NCBI GenBank assembly: GCA_030600975.1
Contig: JAUVUL010000076.1
Span: 1 to 7,381, forward strand
Source: Candidatus Aegiribacteria sp.
GTDB taxonomy: Bacteria; Fermentibacterota; Fermentibacteria; Fermentibacterales; JCC-6
DNA: 7,381 nt
Direction of reading: 5' to 3'
Below, one piece after another: positions 1 to 6,501 of the stretch. Both the position numbers and the translations under genes were made by a program. The notes under the pieces are model-generated. The model was given only the letters and a program-made list of their open reading frames with translations, was not told where the DNA came from and did no database searches. Numbering within the stretch: position 1 is the first letter of the stretch; each line of letters opens with the position of its first letter.

Positions 1-388
1 CAGCTCTGTCAAGGAAATACTGACCGCCGCCTGAGCTGGTGAAAGCCCAGCCTACAGGAATCTTGAACTGACCGGCTTTTATGGAAAGCTCGGGTATGAT
101 GTTCATATTAAGGAACGCGTCACAGACCTGAATCTGGGTGTTACCGCTCCAGGACTGGAACTGAGTACCTACGCAACCGTAAACATCGTCATTAAGACGG
201 GCAGTAAAGGCGGTCCAGTTGTATGCCCTGAAAGTGTTCTCAGGGTCATGATTCTCGGTACCGTACATGTAGATCCATGCCTTGGTAAAACCACTGATAC
301 CGAAAGTTTCCGCACAGCCACCTGAGAAGGCAGATCCGGCAAAGCTAAGCGTTGCTATAATAACAACAAGACCAAGTGCATATTTCAT
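1..388 (-). CDS. Outer-membrane porin, OprP/OprO-like, N-terminal part
   Basis: This is the N-terminal 129 residues of an exported beta-barrel protein; the rest lies beyond the left edge. ATG at 388 follows GAGG (399-396) at 7 nt. Residues 1-20 form a signal peptide (basic start, then a hydrophobic ALGLVVIIATLSFAGSA), probably cleaved near A20. The mature part alternates polar and aromatic residues like barrel strands. Residues 88-113 (VCDAFLNMNIIPELSIKAGQ followed by FKIPVG) match the phosphate-selective porin pattern of an 'aylny' strand followed by GQFKxP. Such porins form outer-membrane channels for anions or other small solutes; the substrate here cannot be told. Cysteines at 25, 72 and 89 are unusual for a porin. 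It stands alone on its strand with its own promoter and a leader of about 115 nt. The exported barrel assignment is firm; the exact porin family is less so. Confidence 0.72.
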   Translation of the reverse strand, partial: MKYALGLVVIIATLSFAGSAFSGGCAETFGISGFTKAWIYMYGTENHDPENTFRAYNWTAFTARLNDDVYGCVGTQFQSWSGNTQIQVCDAFLNMNIIPELSIKAGQFKIPVGWAFTSSGGGQYFLDRA

Positions 389-510
389 AATGCTCCCTCA
401 TTTAGGTTAAACGATACTGCCAATATCAGCTATCATATTTGAGTTTCGATAGACTCCGCTAAAATTCAGCGTCGATATTAAGCAGCTACTCCCTGCACCA
501 ATACGGGGGA

Positions 511-539
511 ATTATACTAAAGACTACGAATATTGACAA
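511..539 (-). promoter_or_regulatory. Sigma70-type promoter for the porin gene
   Basis: Read on the minus strand, TTGTCA (539-534) is followed by a 17-nt spacer and a perfect TATAAT (516-511). That is five of six and six of six consensus bases at the ideal spacing. Transcription would start near 504, giving the porin mRNA a 5' leader of about 115 nt. I saw no strong hairpin or known riboswitch in that leader. This is the best promoter match I found in the window. Its activity is inferred from sequence alone. Confidence 0.68.
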
Positions 540-560
540 ATTTAGACGTTGTGCTTGAAT
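533..560 (+). promoter_or_regulatory. Possible plus-strand promoter for the prepilin peptidase gene
   Basis: A consensus TTGACA (533-538) is followed, 16 nt later, by TTGAAT (555-560), which matches four of six bases of a -10 box. Transcription would begin near 567. That would exclude the ATG at 559 and favour the start at 580. The -35 box shares five bases with the porin -35 box on the other strand. The -10 match is poor, so this is tentative. Confidence 0.3.
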
Positions 561-567
561 GGAAGTC

Positions 568-572
568 AAAGG
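568..572 (+). promoter_or_regulatory. Ribosome binding site deciding the prepilin peptidase start
   Basis: AAAGG lies 7 nt before the ATG at 580. The in-frame ATG at 559 has no Shine-Dalgarno-like sequence before it. The 7-nt spacing is the same as at other well-formed sites in this window, so 580 is the preferred start. Confidence 0.5.
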
Positions 573-579
573 CATTCAG

Positions 580-1410
580 ATGGAAACAGTGCACTTGGTA
601 TATGTTTTGCTTTTCGGAATGGTTGTTGGAAGTTTCCTGAACGTTGTGGCCTGGAGAGTGCCCAGAGGCGAATCCATCATCCGACCGGGAAGCAGATGCA
701 CTTCCTGCGGGAAGGCTATCAGGTGGTACGATAATATCCCGGTTATAAGCTGGTTCATCCTTCAAGGCAGATGCAGGAACTGCGGTGCCCGTTTTTCTAT
801 CAGGTACGCCCTGGTTGAGCTTCTGACAGGACTTCTCTTTGCCGGGATTTTCCTGAAATTCGGCATCACGTGGCTCTTCTTTACGAACACTGTATTCATA
901 TCGCTTCTTATCTGCGTTGTCCTTACGGACATCGACCACTGGATAATCCTGGACAGCGTTAGCCTTGGGGGAATCGCAGTCGGACTGGCATTCTCCATGG
1001 CGCCGGGCGGAGTGGGTTTGCTGCCTTCACTGCTTACGGCTTCAGTGGCATTCTTAATCTTTTTCCTTATAAGGATTGTAAGTAAGCTGATATTGAAACG
1101 AAGACCGGGATACACAATAGCCCCTGAAGGGCATGAAGATGAAACTGATGAATTTCAGGGTGGAATGGGTTGGGGAGACATCAAGCTTGTTGGAATGATA
1201 GGAGCTTTCCTGGGTCCCTCTTCCGCGGCGATGGCTTTTTTCATCGCTTTCCTTACGGGATCTCTTACCGGAATCGCTGCAATAATCGCAGGAAGGAGCA
1301 GAAGGCTTCCTATACCCTTCGGTCCTTTCCTTGCCCTTGGCGCAGCTGTTGCTGTATTTGCAGGTCAGGCTATGTGGCAGTTCTACCTGACCGTTGGGTC
1401 TAATCTCTGA
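580..1410 (+). CDS. pilD: Type IV prepilin peptidase / N-methyltransferase (PilD, A24 family)
   Basis: This is an inner-membrane aspartyl protease that cuts the leader of type IV pilins and type II secretion pseudopilins. It normally also methylates the new N-terminus. Counting from the ATG at 580 (276 residues), the methylase-type domain starts with GSFLNVVAWRVPRG (17-30). Two zinc-type CxxC pairs follow, at C40/C43 and C65/C68. The peptidase core has TDID with D117 and the GWGDIKL motif with D200; these are the expected catalytic aspartates. Several hydrophobic segments fit the usual eight-helix topology. A charged, Glu-rich loop (about 178-193) precedes the GxGD motif. The usual PD after the first aspartate reads LD here. 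ATG at 559 would add seven residues but lacks a ribosome site. The Nudix gene follows one base after the stop. No pilin genes lie nearby. The assignment is secure. Confidence 0.93.
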   Translation: METVHLVYVLLFGMVVGSFLNVVAWRVPRGESIIRPGSRCTSCGKAIRWYDNIPVISWFILQGRCRNCGARFSIRYALVELLTGLLFAGIFLKFGITWLFFTNTVFISLLICVVLTDIDHWIILDSVSLGGIAVGLAFSMAPGGVGLLPSLLTASVAFLIFFLIRIVSKLILKRRPGYTIAPEGHEDETDEFQGGMGWGDIKLVGMIGAFLGPSSAAMAFFIAFLTGSLTGIAAIIAGRSRRLPIPFGPFLALGAAVAVFAGQAMWQFYLTVGSNL

Positions 1411-1411
1411 T

Positions 1412-1903
1412 ATGCCTGAAGCATTTGAAACCCATGGCAACAAGGGCAGGAAACGGAATGCCTGCAAAGCTGTAATCGTAAAAGATGGCAGAATTCTTCT
1501 CACACTGAACCATGATGATACGGGGGACTTCTTCCTTCTTCCCGGTGGCGGGCAGAAATTCGGTGAGACCCTCCAGCAGGCAATCAAGAGAGAAGTGCTG
1601 GAGGAGACAGGCTGGGTTGTGGAACCGGGAGAACTGATCCTTGTGAGGGATTACATCGGAGCCAACCATGAATTCGCCCGTTGGGAGGCGGATGTTCACC
1701 AGACGGAGTTGATCTTCAGAGCGATTCCAGTCCGTAATACGGAACAGGCTCTGGTGCCTGATCTCTGGCAAACAGGTGTCGAGTGGGTGGAATCTGAACG
1801 GCTGAAGAGTCTTAGAATATATCCGTCTGTACTTAAGGATATCCTTCCGAAAATCATTGCCGGTACGTACAGGGGATCTATCTATCTGGGTGATGTTAAC
1901 TGA
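1412..1903 (+). CDS. Nudix hydrolase
   Basis: This cytosolic Mg-dependent enzyme of 163 residues hydrolyses a nucleoside diphosphate linked to another group; the substrate cannot be read from the sequence. The Nudix box GX5EX7REUXEEXGU is complete: G46, E52, then REVLEETGW at 60-68, with the metal-binding E61, E64 and E65 present. A beta strand CKAVIVKDGRILL (18-30) leads in, and the protein ends in the common IYLGDVN tail. The ATG at 1412 is one base after the prepilin peptidase stop (TGA-T-ATG). There is no good Shine-Dalgarno site, so translation is probably coupled to the upstream gene. A TTG at 1394 would overlap that gene and add six residues. The link to pilus assembly is positional only; Nudix genes are often housekeeping passengers. 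The family is certain, the substrate unknown. Confidence 0.9.
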   Translation: MPEAFETHGNKGRKRNACKAVIVKDGRILLTLNHDDTGDFFLLPGGGQKFGETLQQAIKREVLEETGWVVEPGELILVRDYIGANHEFARWEADVHQTELIFRAIPVRNTEQALVPDLWQTGVEWVESERLKSLRIYPSVLKDILPKIIAGTYRGSIYLGDVN

Positions 1904-1957
1904 CAGCATCTGGATCTACCAGCAGTCCGTTAAGCAATAACACAGGATTAAACTGAA

Positions 1958-3277
1958 TCAGATATAACCCAGGTCCTCAAGGGCTCGGGTTGATGAGCTG
2001 TCGAGGTCCTGGACCCTTGGAGGATCCCACAGCATCGGGGTTGCCCGGTAGTAATCAAGGAGTTCCATCAGGGTTGAATCGGCCTCAAGGGGCGCCTGCT
2101 CATGTGGATCGTTCAGCAGGTCGAACATGTAATAGCTGTCTGTGCTTCCCTTCCTTGTGACAAGTCCCTTCATCCTTCCATACACAACCGCTGCAAGAGG
2201 AGTTTCTCCCAGCATCTGTCCCCAGAACATCAACCGGCTGGCAGGAAGTGGTCTTGGATCCCTTGCAGCCCGGTTGAAAAGGTCTACACCTTCAAAATAT
2301 GATGTATCCTCAATCGAGCAGATGGAAAGGAGAGTCGGAAGGATATCGAACTGAGCAGCGGGTTCAGTGATTACCTCCCCGGAAGGTATCCCCGGACCTG
2401 ATACAATAAGGGGAACATGTACGAGTTCCTGATACAAATGCCCCCCATGGCCTACCCATCCCCACTCAAGGAATTCCTCTCCGTGATCAGCGGTAACCAT
2501 GATGATTGTATTGTCTCCGTAACCACGAAAACGAAGTTCACTGAAGAGCCGTCCAAGTTGAGTGTCCACCCAGGTTATACCGCCATCGTAACGGGACAGG
2601 AAATGCTCAAGGTGTTCAGGATGTGCGATCTGACCGCTTTCAGTGATTTCCCACATTGAAACATCTAGAGTATCGTCCGGAAAATAGAGTTTGTCGAAAG
2701 GGGGTGGCGGATCGTACGGGTCATGAACATCGAAGAAATGAAGAACAGCCAGAAATGGTCTTTCATCGCTGCCCGATTCAAGCCACCGAAGAAATTCATC
2801 AACGCTAATCGCTGCCCTTCTTGCTCCCAAGTCGTCGCAGGAGTAATAATCAAATCCTCTGGCAAAGCCATGATTCTCGTTGAGGAGAACCACGTTGAAA
2901 ATTCCGCAGGTCCTGTATCCGGCGTTACTGAATATGGTTGGGATAATGGGTATTTCACTGTGCAGACGGTGGTCTCCATCAAGTCTTCTTCCGGTTCCAT
3001 GCTGTTTTGCGTTGAGCCCGGTGAAAATTGTTGCGGTTGCAGGAAGAGTCCAGGGAGCCTGTGCCTGGCAGTTCTCCCACCTTGTTCCCGATGCCGCAAG
3101 ACTGTCAAGTGATGGTGAAGTATCCCGGTGGTAACCGTAGCAGTTGAGATGGTCAGCCCTCAGTGTATCTATGATTATCAGTATTACATTCGGCCTGTCT
3201 ATGGCTGTGGATGTGTTTCCACATGAAAAGGTTAGAATCAGTACGAATGAAAGTACAACGAAAAGTATTCTATGCAT
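1958..3277 (-). CDS. Exported alkaline-phosphatase-superfamily enzyme (sulfatase-like, Thr at nucleophile position)
   Basis: The 439 residues begin with a hydrophobic signal and a cysteine, ILTFSC19; the lipobox is imperfect (T at -3), so a lipoprotein anchor is probable but not certain. The fold is the sulfatase/alkaline phosphatase type: PNVILIIIDTLRADHL (29-44) gives metal ligands D37 and D42, TADHGEEF (262-269) gives D264/H265, and H280 lies in GHGGH. HFFDVHDPY (180-188) and the closing LEDLGYI are also family features. At the nucleophile, where true sulfatases have C/S-x-P-x-R for formylglycine, this protein reads T77-L-P-A-T81. Threonine nucleophiles are known in phosphoethanolamine transferases and nucleotide pyrophosphatases of the same superfamily, so a phosphodiesterase or phosphotransferase is a real alternative. 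The substrate is unknown. The ATG comes 2 nt after the AlkD-family stop, with AGG 12 nt upstream inside that gene. It is the last gene of the run. Confidence 0.82.
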   Translation of the reverse strand: MHRILFVVLSFVLILTFSCGNTSTAIDRPNVILIIIDTLRADHLNCYGYHRDTSPSLDSLAASGTRWENCQAQAPWTLPATATIFTGLNAKQHGTGRRLDGDHRLHSEIPIIPTIFSNAGYRTCGIFNVVLLNENHGFARGFDYYSCDDLGARRAAISVDEFLRWLESGSDERPFLAVLHFFDVHDPYDPPPPFDKLYFPDDTLDVSMWEITESGQIAHPEHLEHFLSRYDGGITWVDTQLGRLFSELRFRGYGDNTIIMVTADHGEEFLEWGWVGHGGHLYQELVHVPLIVSGPGIPSGEVITEPAAQFDILPTLLSICSIEDTSYFEGVDLFNRAARDPRPLPASRLMFWGQMLGETPLAAVVYGRMKGLVTRKGSTDSYYMFDLLNDPHEQAPLEADSTLMELLDYYRATPMLWDPPRVQDLDSSSTRALEDLGYI

Positions 3278-3279
3278 CT

Positions 3280-3990
3280 CTAAATAACACCTTTCAGGTA
3301 TTTCTGCCGTTTCTCCTCCGGGAACTTCTCGATAGCGTATCTGAGCATTGTCCTTGGCATTTCCCTGTAGTACTCCCTGAGAAACTTTTCCTCGATCTCA
3401 AGGTTCCTTTTGCCCACTTCCCGAAGCATCCATCCAACGGCCTTATGAATCAGGTCATGATTATCAAAAATAAGCTTTTCGGATATTGCAAGCGTATCGG
3501 TGAAATCGTTCTTTTTTATAAAATGCTGGGTGGATATTATGGCTATCCGTTTCTTCCACAGATCGTCCGATCCTGCAAACTCATACAGGGGTTTTCTATC
3601 CCTGTCAAAAAGCCAACCTCCCGGAATATGCTGAGCTGAAAGGTCAACAAGGTCCCAGTTGTTTATCCATTGCGTGCTGTCCATATACAGATCGTAGATT
3701 TTTTCTTTTAGTTCGCCGTCGTTCCTCTTGAAGGAATCCACCAGTATAAGAAGCGCGAACAGCCGCTCCTCGTGCCACCGGGAATGCAGAAGCTTCTCCG
3801 CATCCGTCAGGGAAAGCCCCCTGAATTTTCTTACAAGTTTTCTTACGTGCGGAACCCTTATACCGAGGAACATGTCACCTTCGCCGTATTCACCCCTGCC
3901 GGTTTTGAAGAACCACTGATGGGTTTCAGCCCTATCCGGTTCTGCAAACCTTCTTAGTTCGCTGGAAATCTCACTGAGTATATCAGGCAT
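3280..3990 (-). CDS. alkD: DNA alkylation repair protein, AlkD-family DNA glycosylase
   Basis: This is a cytosolic base-excision repair enzyme built from HEAT-like helical repeats; the family removes N3- and N7-alkylated purines, including bulky adducts, without flipping the base. Counting from ATG 3990 (236 residues), landmarks are MFLGIRVPHVRKLVRKF (40-56), RWHEERLFALLILVD (71-85), NNWDLVDLSAQHI (110-122) and KAVGWMLREVGKR (183-195). W112, D116 and W187 line up with W109, D113 and W187 of Bacillus cereus AlkD, so the catalytic aspartate is kept. The length matches the family. ATG 3996 is two codons longer, but GGAG (4001-3998) sits only 1 nt from it and 7 nt from 3990. The start overlaps the end of the YcaQ-like gene by 8 nt, implying coupled translation. 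The family is very clear; lesion preference is inferred. Confidence 0.92.
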   Translation of the reverse strand: MPDILSEISSELRRFAEPDRAETHQWFFKTGRGEYGEGDMFLGIRVPHVRKLVRKFRGLSLTDAEKLLHSRWHEERLFALLILVDSFKRNDGELKEKIYDLYMDSTQWINNWDLVDLSAQHIPGGWLFDRDRKPLYEFAGSDDLWKKRIAIISTQHFIKKNDFTDTLAISEKLIFDNHDLIHKAVGWMLREVGKRNLEIEEKFLREYYREMPRTMLRYAIEKFPEEKRQKYLKGVI

Positions 3991-5269
3991 CTGCATTCTC
4001 CGGTTCCATATTCTTCAGAAGTCTTTTCAAAGGGGCAACGATCTTCCGGGGTTTCACATCTTCAAAGTCTATTCTACCGCAATTGTTGAATACGGCAAAA
4101 TCAGCAAGTTTCCCGGCAAAGATCGGAAGAAATTCTTCCCATTCATCGAAACCATTTTCGAACCGAAGACTGTGAACCGTAAGGATTTCTTTCTTGCGAT
4201 CAGCTCTGGAATCCATCCTCCCGACGAATTCTGTTCCCCAAAGAACAGGCAGAACGAAATATCCATATCGCCTCTTTGCCCGGGGAGTGTAACATTCAAG
4301 TGCATAGTCGAAATCGAAGAATCTGTTCATCCTGTCACGCTGAATAGTAAAATTATCAAAGGGCGAGAGAATATGCACATTTCTTAAATTCCCGCTGTCC
4401 TGGGGAACATTTTCAAGTAAACCAGGAAGCGCGTAGTACCCATGATTCCCCTCTACACTGACTGAGATAACCTCTTCCTCCTCCAGCATGCTTTCGGCAG
4501 CACTTTCAATTACTTTTCTACCTGCGGCATGAATGTGTTTTACAATATCATTCATGGTCGCGATACCGTATGCCTTAAGAGCCCTGCGAACAAGAAACTG
4601 CCCCAGCTCATCCTTTTGGGGCATTGAGGTATCGGTGCAGTCAGGCAGTACCCTCTCGGTAAGATCGTAGATCCTCTGGAAATTGTCCCTGCGCGTAACC
4701 ATCAGATCACCTCTCCAGAAGAGAAGCTCAAGGGCTGTTTTTGAAGGTTTCCAGTCCCACCACTGCCCCCGCTTCGTTTCAGGGTTGGATTTAAAATCCC
4801 TTGATCCCAGCGGCCCTTCTTTACGTATTCTGGAAAGGATTCCATCCATCAGGTGTCCGCATTTCTTCAGTCTGTCTTTGGCCCATTTGTCCTTGGGATC
4901 GCAGAAGTTATTCATCCGATAGGTGTAATATCTGTAGTCGCGCATTGGAAGATAGGATGCCGCATGACCCCAGTACTCAAATATCTTTCTGTCCACTGCC
5001 TGCAGCTGATGGAGCATGTCAGGATGATACCCGCTGTATCTTGTCCAGAGGGTATGGTGATGCGCCCTCTGTACAACCGAAATAGTGTCTATCTGTATAT
5101 AGCCGAGTTTCTCAATAATGCTGGTTGTTCTATGTTTACCCGTTGAGGTTTCTCGCCTGTCGAACAACATCTGCGAATCCAGTATCAGCCTTCTAGTCTG
5201 ACCTGCATTGAGGTTCATCATGCGGTTCATTGAATACTGATAGGAAAGCTGTCTGCTGAACCGAAACAA
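3983..5269 (-). CDS. ycaQ: Winged-helix DNA glycosylase, YcaQ/AlkX (HTH_42) family
   Basis: The family unhooks DNA interstrand crosslinks and excises N7-alkyl purines through a QxQ or QxD motif. Numbering from the TTG at 5269 (428 residues), GYIQIDTI (56-63) supplies Q59 and D61, the QxD form seen in E. coli YcaQ. Other family landmarks in order are EYWGHAASYLP (98-108), QWWDWKPSKTALELLFWRGD (169-188), NFQRIYDLTERVLP (196-209), LSPFDNFTIQRDR (301-313) and the run from ECYTPRAKRRYGYFVLPVL to VGRMD (325-353). The length is close to E. coli YcaQ, about 410 residues. The start is uncertain. TTG 5269 has an AGG 5 nt upstream, but the distance to the QxD motif in E. coli fits the ATGs at 5230, 5221 or 5218 better, and these lack a ribosome site. 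The gene overlaps the AlkD-family gene, suggesting joint expression. The family is firm. Confidence 0.92.
   Translation of the reverse strand: MFRFSRQLSYQYSMNRMMNLNAGQTRRLILDSQMLFDRRETSTGKHRTTSIIEKLGYIQIDTISVVQRAHHHTLWTRYSGYHPDMLHQLQAVDRKIFEYWGHAASYLPMRDYRYYTYRMNNFCDPKDKWAKDRLKKCGHLMDGILSRIRKEGPLGSRDFKSNPETKRGQWWDWKPSKTALELLFWRGDLMVTRRDNFQRIYDLTERVLPDCTDTSMPQKDELGQFLVRRALKAYGIATMNDIVKHIHAAGRKVIESAAESMLEEEEVISVSVEGNHGYYALPGLLENVPQDSGNLRNVHILSPFDNFTIQRDRMNRFFDFDYALECYTPRAKRRYGYFVLPVLWGTEFVGRMDSRADRKKEILTVHSLRFENGFDEWEEFLPIFAGKLADFAVFNNCGRIDFEDVKPRKIVAPLKRLLKNMEPENADA
3998..4001 (-). promoter_or_regulatory. Ribosome binding site of the AlkD-family gene
   Basis: GGAG lies inside the last codons of the upstream glycosylase gene, 7 nt before the ATG at 3990 and only 1 nt before the ATG at 3996. 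It therefore selects 3990, and it ties initiation to ribosomes finishing the upstream gene. Confidence 0.55.
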
Positions 5270-5296
5270 GGATGCCTGCGTATAGCGATTCCGTTC

Positions 5297-6271
5297 CTAC
5301 TTCTCAAGGCTTATGATCTTATCAAGGTTTGAGCAGAGCAACGACCGGTTGCCGTTCGGGTTAATGGCAATATCGTATACTGTTCCATGACCTGATGTTG
5401 TAGCTTCCACATCGTTATTCTGTGCATTTATTACCGAAACACCGCTGCTCTTGTGAGCTACGAAAATGTAATGATCATCAGGGGTGACCGCGACTGCAAT
5501 GGCAGGGCTGGATATTGGATAGGTGGAATAACGCTGACCTGTTCCAGTATCTATTCCCCATATCTCACTTAGTGAATCCGGAGCTGCATAGACCAGATTG
5601 CCTGATCCTGCATACAGATCGTTAATTCCACCGGGAACCGCACATTCAGTCACTACGGTGCTGAGATTACCGGTGGAAATCTTCTTGATGGTATTATCGT
5701 AACCATCAGCTATGAAAATCGCTGACCCGTCCGCAGTAATGGCAGCTGCTACGGGGTCCTGAAGCCCCGATACAGAATCTACCGCAGTCACATCCCACGA
5801 CTGAGAGTTGATCGTAATAATCGTCCCGTTTGCTCCAACCGAGAAAATGTGCCAGTTTCCACCGACAGGTTCCGTCAGAATAAATCTGCCGTAGGAGCTG
5901 AGGGAAACAGGATTGTGAACTATGTAGGTGCTGTTACTTACGTAGAAAAGAAGGTTACCACAGAGCGCAAGGGCATACCCCCCCTCGGCGGTAGCTCCTA
6001 CATCTTCAACCGAATATCCCTCGAGGTACACCCGGGCAAGGCAGTAACCGTTTTCGTAATCTACAAAATAGAGGCTGTCCACCGCCGCGATTCCATCTCC
6101 GCCATCCCTAAGATAGCTGCAGCTGCGTGGAACACCGGGGACGGTTATGTCCTGAAGAAAATAGAAGGGAAAATCGGCTGAAAAGTCCGGGCTTGTGATC
6201 CCGCAGCCAGTTCCTGATAAAAACATGACCGCAACAGCTGAAACTGAGAGTAAAAATACTGTGTTTTTCAT
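5297..6271 (-). CDS. Beta-propeller lipoprotein of unknown function
   Basis: Numbering from ATG 6271 (324 residues), a basic and hydrophobic signal (MKNTVFLLSVSAVAVMFLSG) ends at C23 in LSGTGC, a probable lipobox, so the product is likely a membrane-anchored lipoprotein outside the cytoplasm. The rest has repeating beta blades of the YVTN/WD40-like kind. Examples are DPVAAAITADGSAIFIADGY (171-190) with DNTIKKI, AIAVAVTPDDHYIFVAHKSS (257-276) and VYDIAINPNGNRSLLCSNLD (298-317). Each has a 'predicted position, then D/N-G turn, then strand' rhythm. I see no catalytic motif, so a binding or scaffold role is more likely than an enzyme, but the function is unknown. ATG 6271 is 2 nt after the DUF72 stop and 7 nt from AGGAG; ATG 6277 overlaps the stop as ATGA but is too close to AGGAG. 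The glycosylase gene follows after a short gap. Confidence 0.8.
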   Translation of the reverse strand: MKNTVFLLSVSAVAVMFLSGTGCGITSPDFSADFPFYFLQDITVPGVPRSCSYLRDGGDGIAAVDSLYFVDYENGYCLARVYLEGYSVEDVGATAEGGYALALCGNLLFYVSNSTYIVHNPVSLSSYGRFILTEPVGGNWHIFSVGANGTIITINSQSWDVTAVDSVSGLQDPVAAAITADGSAIFIADGYDNTIKKISTGNLSTVVTECAVPGGINDLYAGSGNLVYAAPDSLSEIWGIDTGTGQRYSTYPISSPAIAVAVTPDDHYIFVAHKSSGVSVINAQNNDVEATTSGHGTVYDIAINPNGNRSLLCSNLDKIISLEK

Positions 6272-6273
6272 AA

Positions 6274-6501
6274 TCATTCTCCTGCGAACAATTCCTTCAT
6301 TCTAATTGCATCCCGGACTGCCTGACCGAAATGACAATTATTAAACATTACGAACATTCTTCCTGATTCCGCACCTAACCTGTTTATAGCAGGCATCCAG
6401 CCCTGAAGTTCCTCATCACTGTAAGTATAATCATACCGGAGCGCGCCGCCGTTCCACCACTGTGAGGTATTCCTGCCATGAAACCTGACGTATCCGAAGT
6501 C
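6274..6501 (-). CDS. DUF72 (YecE-like) protein, C-terminal fragment cut at the junction
   Basis: Only the last 75 residues are present. They begin DFGYVRFHGRNTSQWW (1-16) and run through RMFVMFNNCHFGQAVRDA (48-65) to LFAGE and TGA at 6276-6274. The YVRFHGRN segment and the FNN...AVRDA segment are the hallmark C-terminal motifs of DUF72/COG1801, a TIM-barrel family of unsettled function. Full proteins are usually about 230 to 300 residues, so most of the gene is missing. The same frame drifts upstream into non-family sequence and hits a stop at 6535-6537; there is no start codon. The break coincides with the start of an unrelated plus-strand frame, so this is a gene cut by an assembly join or a rearrangement, not decay. 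It is first in the visible minus-strand run, and its stop lies 2 nt before the lipoprotein ATG. Confidence 0.85.
   Translation of the reverse strand, partial: DFGYVRFHGRNTSQWWNGGALRYDYTYSDEELQGWMPAINRLGAESGRMFVMFNNCHFGQAVRDAIRMKELFAGE
6279..6283 (-). promoter_or_regulatory. Ribosome binding site of the lipoprotein gene
   Basis: AGGAG, located in the last codons of the DUF72 gene, is 7 nt before the ATG at 6271 and 1 nt before the ATG at 6277. It favours 6271 and indicates that the two genes share one mRNA. Confidence 0.6.

Noticed and set aside
412..426. Imperfect palindrome GATACTGCCAATATC as an operator in the porin leader.
   Set aside because: Only four outer base pairs and one inner pair match; this is expected by chance and it lies downstream of the promoter.
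1054..1587. 177-codon open frame on the minus strand.
   Set aside because: It lies antisense across the prepilin peptidase and Nudix genes, both with complete family motifs, and its own translation has no recognisable domain.
1400..1909. 169-codon open frame on the minus strand.
   Set aside because: It is a mirror of the Nudix gene, whose catalytic box is intact on the plus strand; the antisense product looks random.
1904..1957. Possible terminator between the converging Nudix and sulfatase-like genes (CTGG-ATCTA-CCAG at 1910-1922).
   Set aside because: The stem is only 4 bp and no T-run follows on either strand, so it does not qualify as an intrinsic terminator.
2665..3112. Antisense and alternate-frame open frames of about 130-147 codons.
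   Set aside because: They fall within the sulfatase-like gene, which reads through with all metal ligands; no ribosome sites or domains support them.
4801..5146. Overlapping plus-strand open frames of 79-97 codons.
   Set aside because: They are antisense to the conserved N-terminal half of the YcaQ-like gene and show cysteine/proline-rich random composition.
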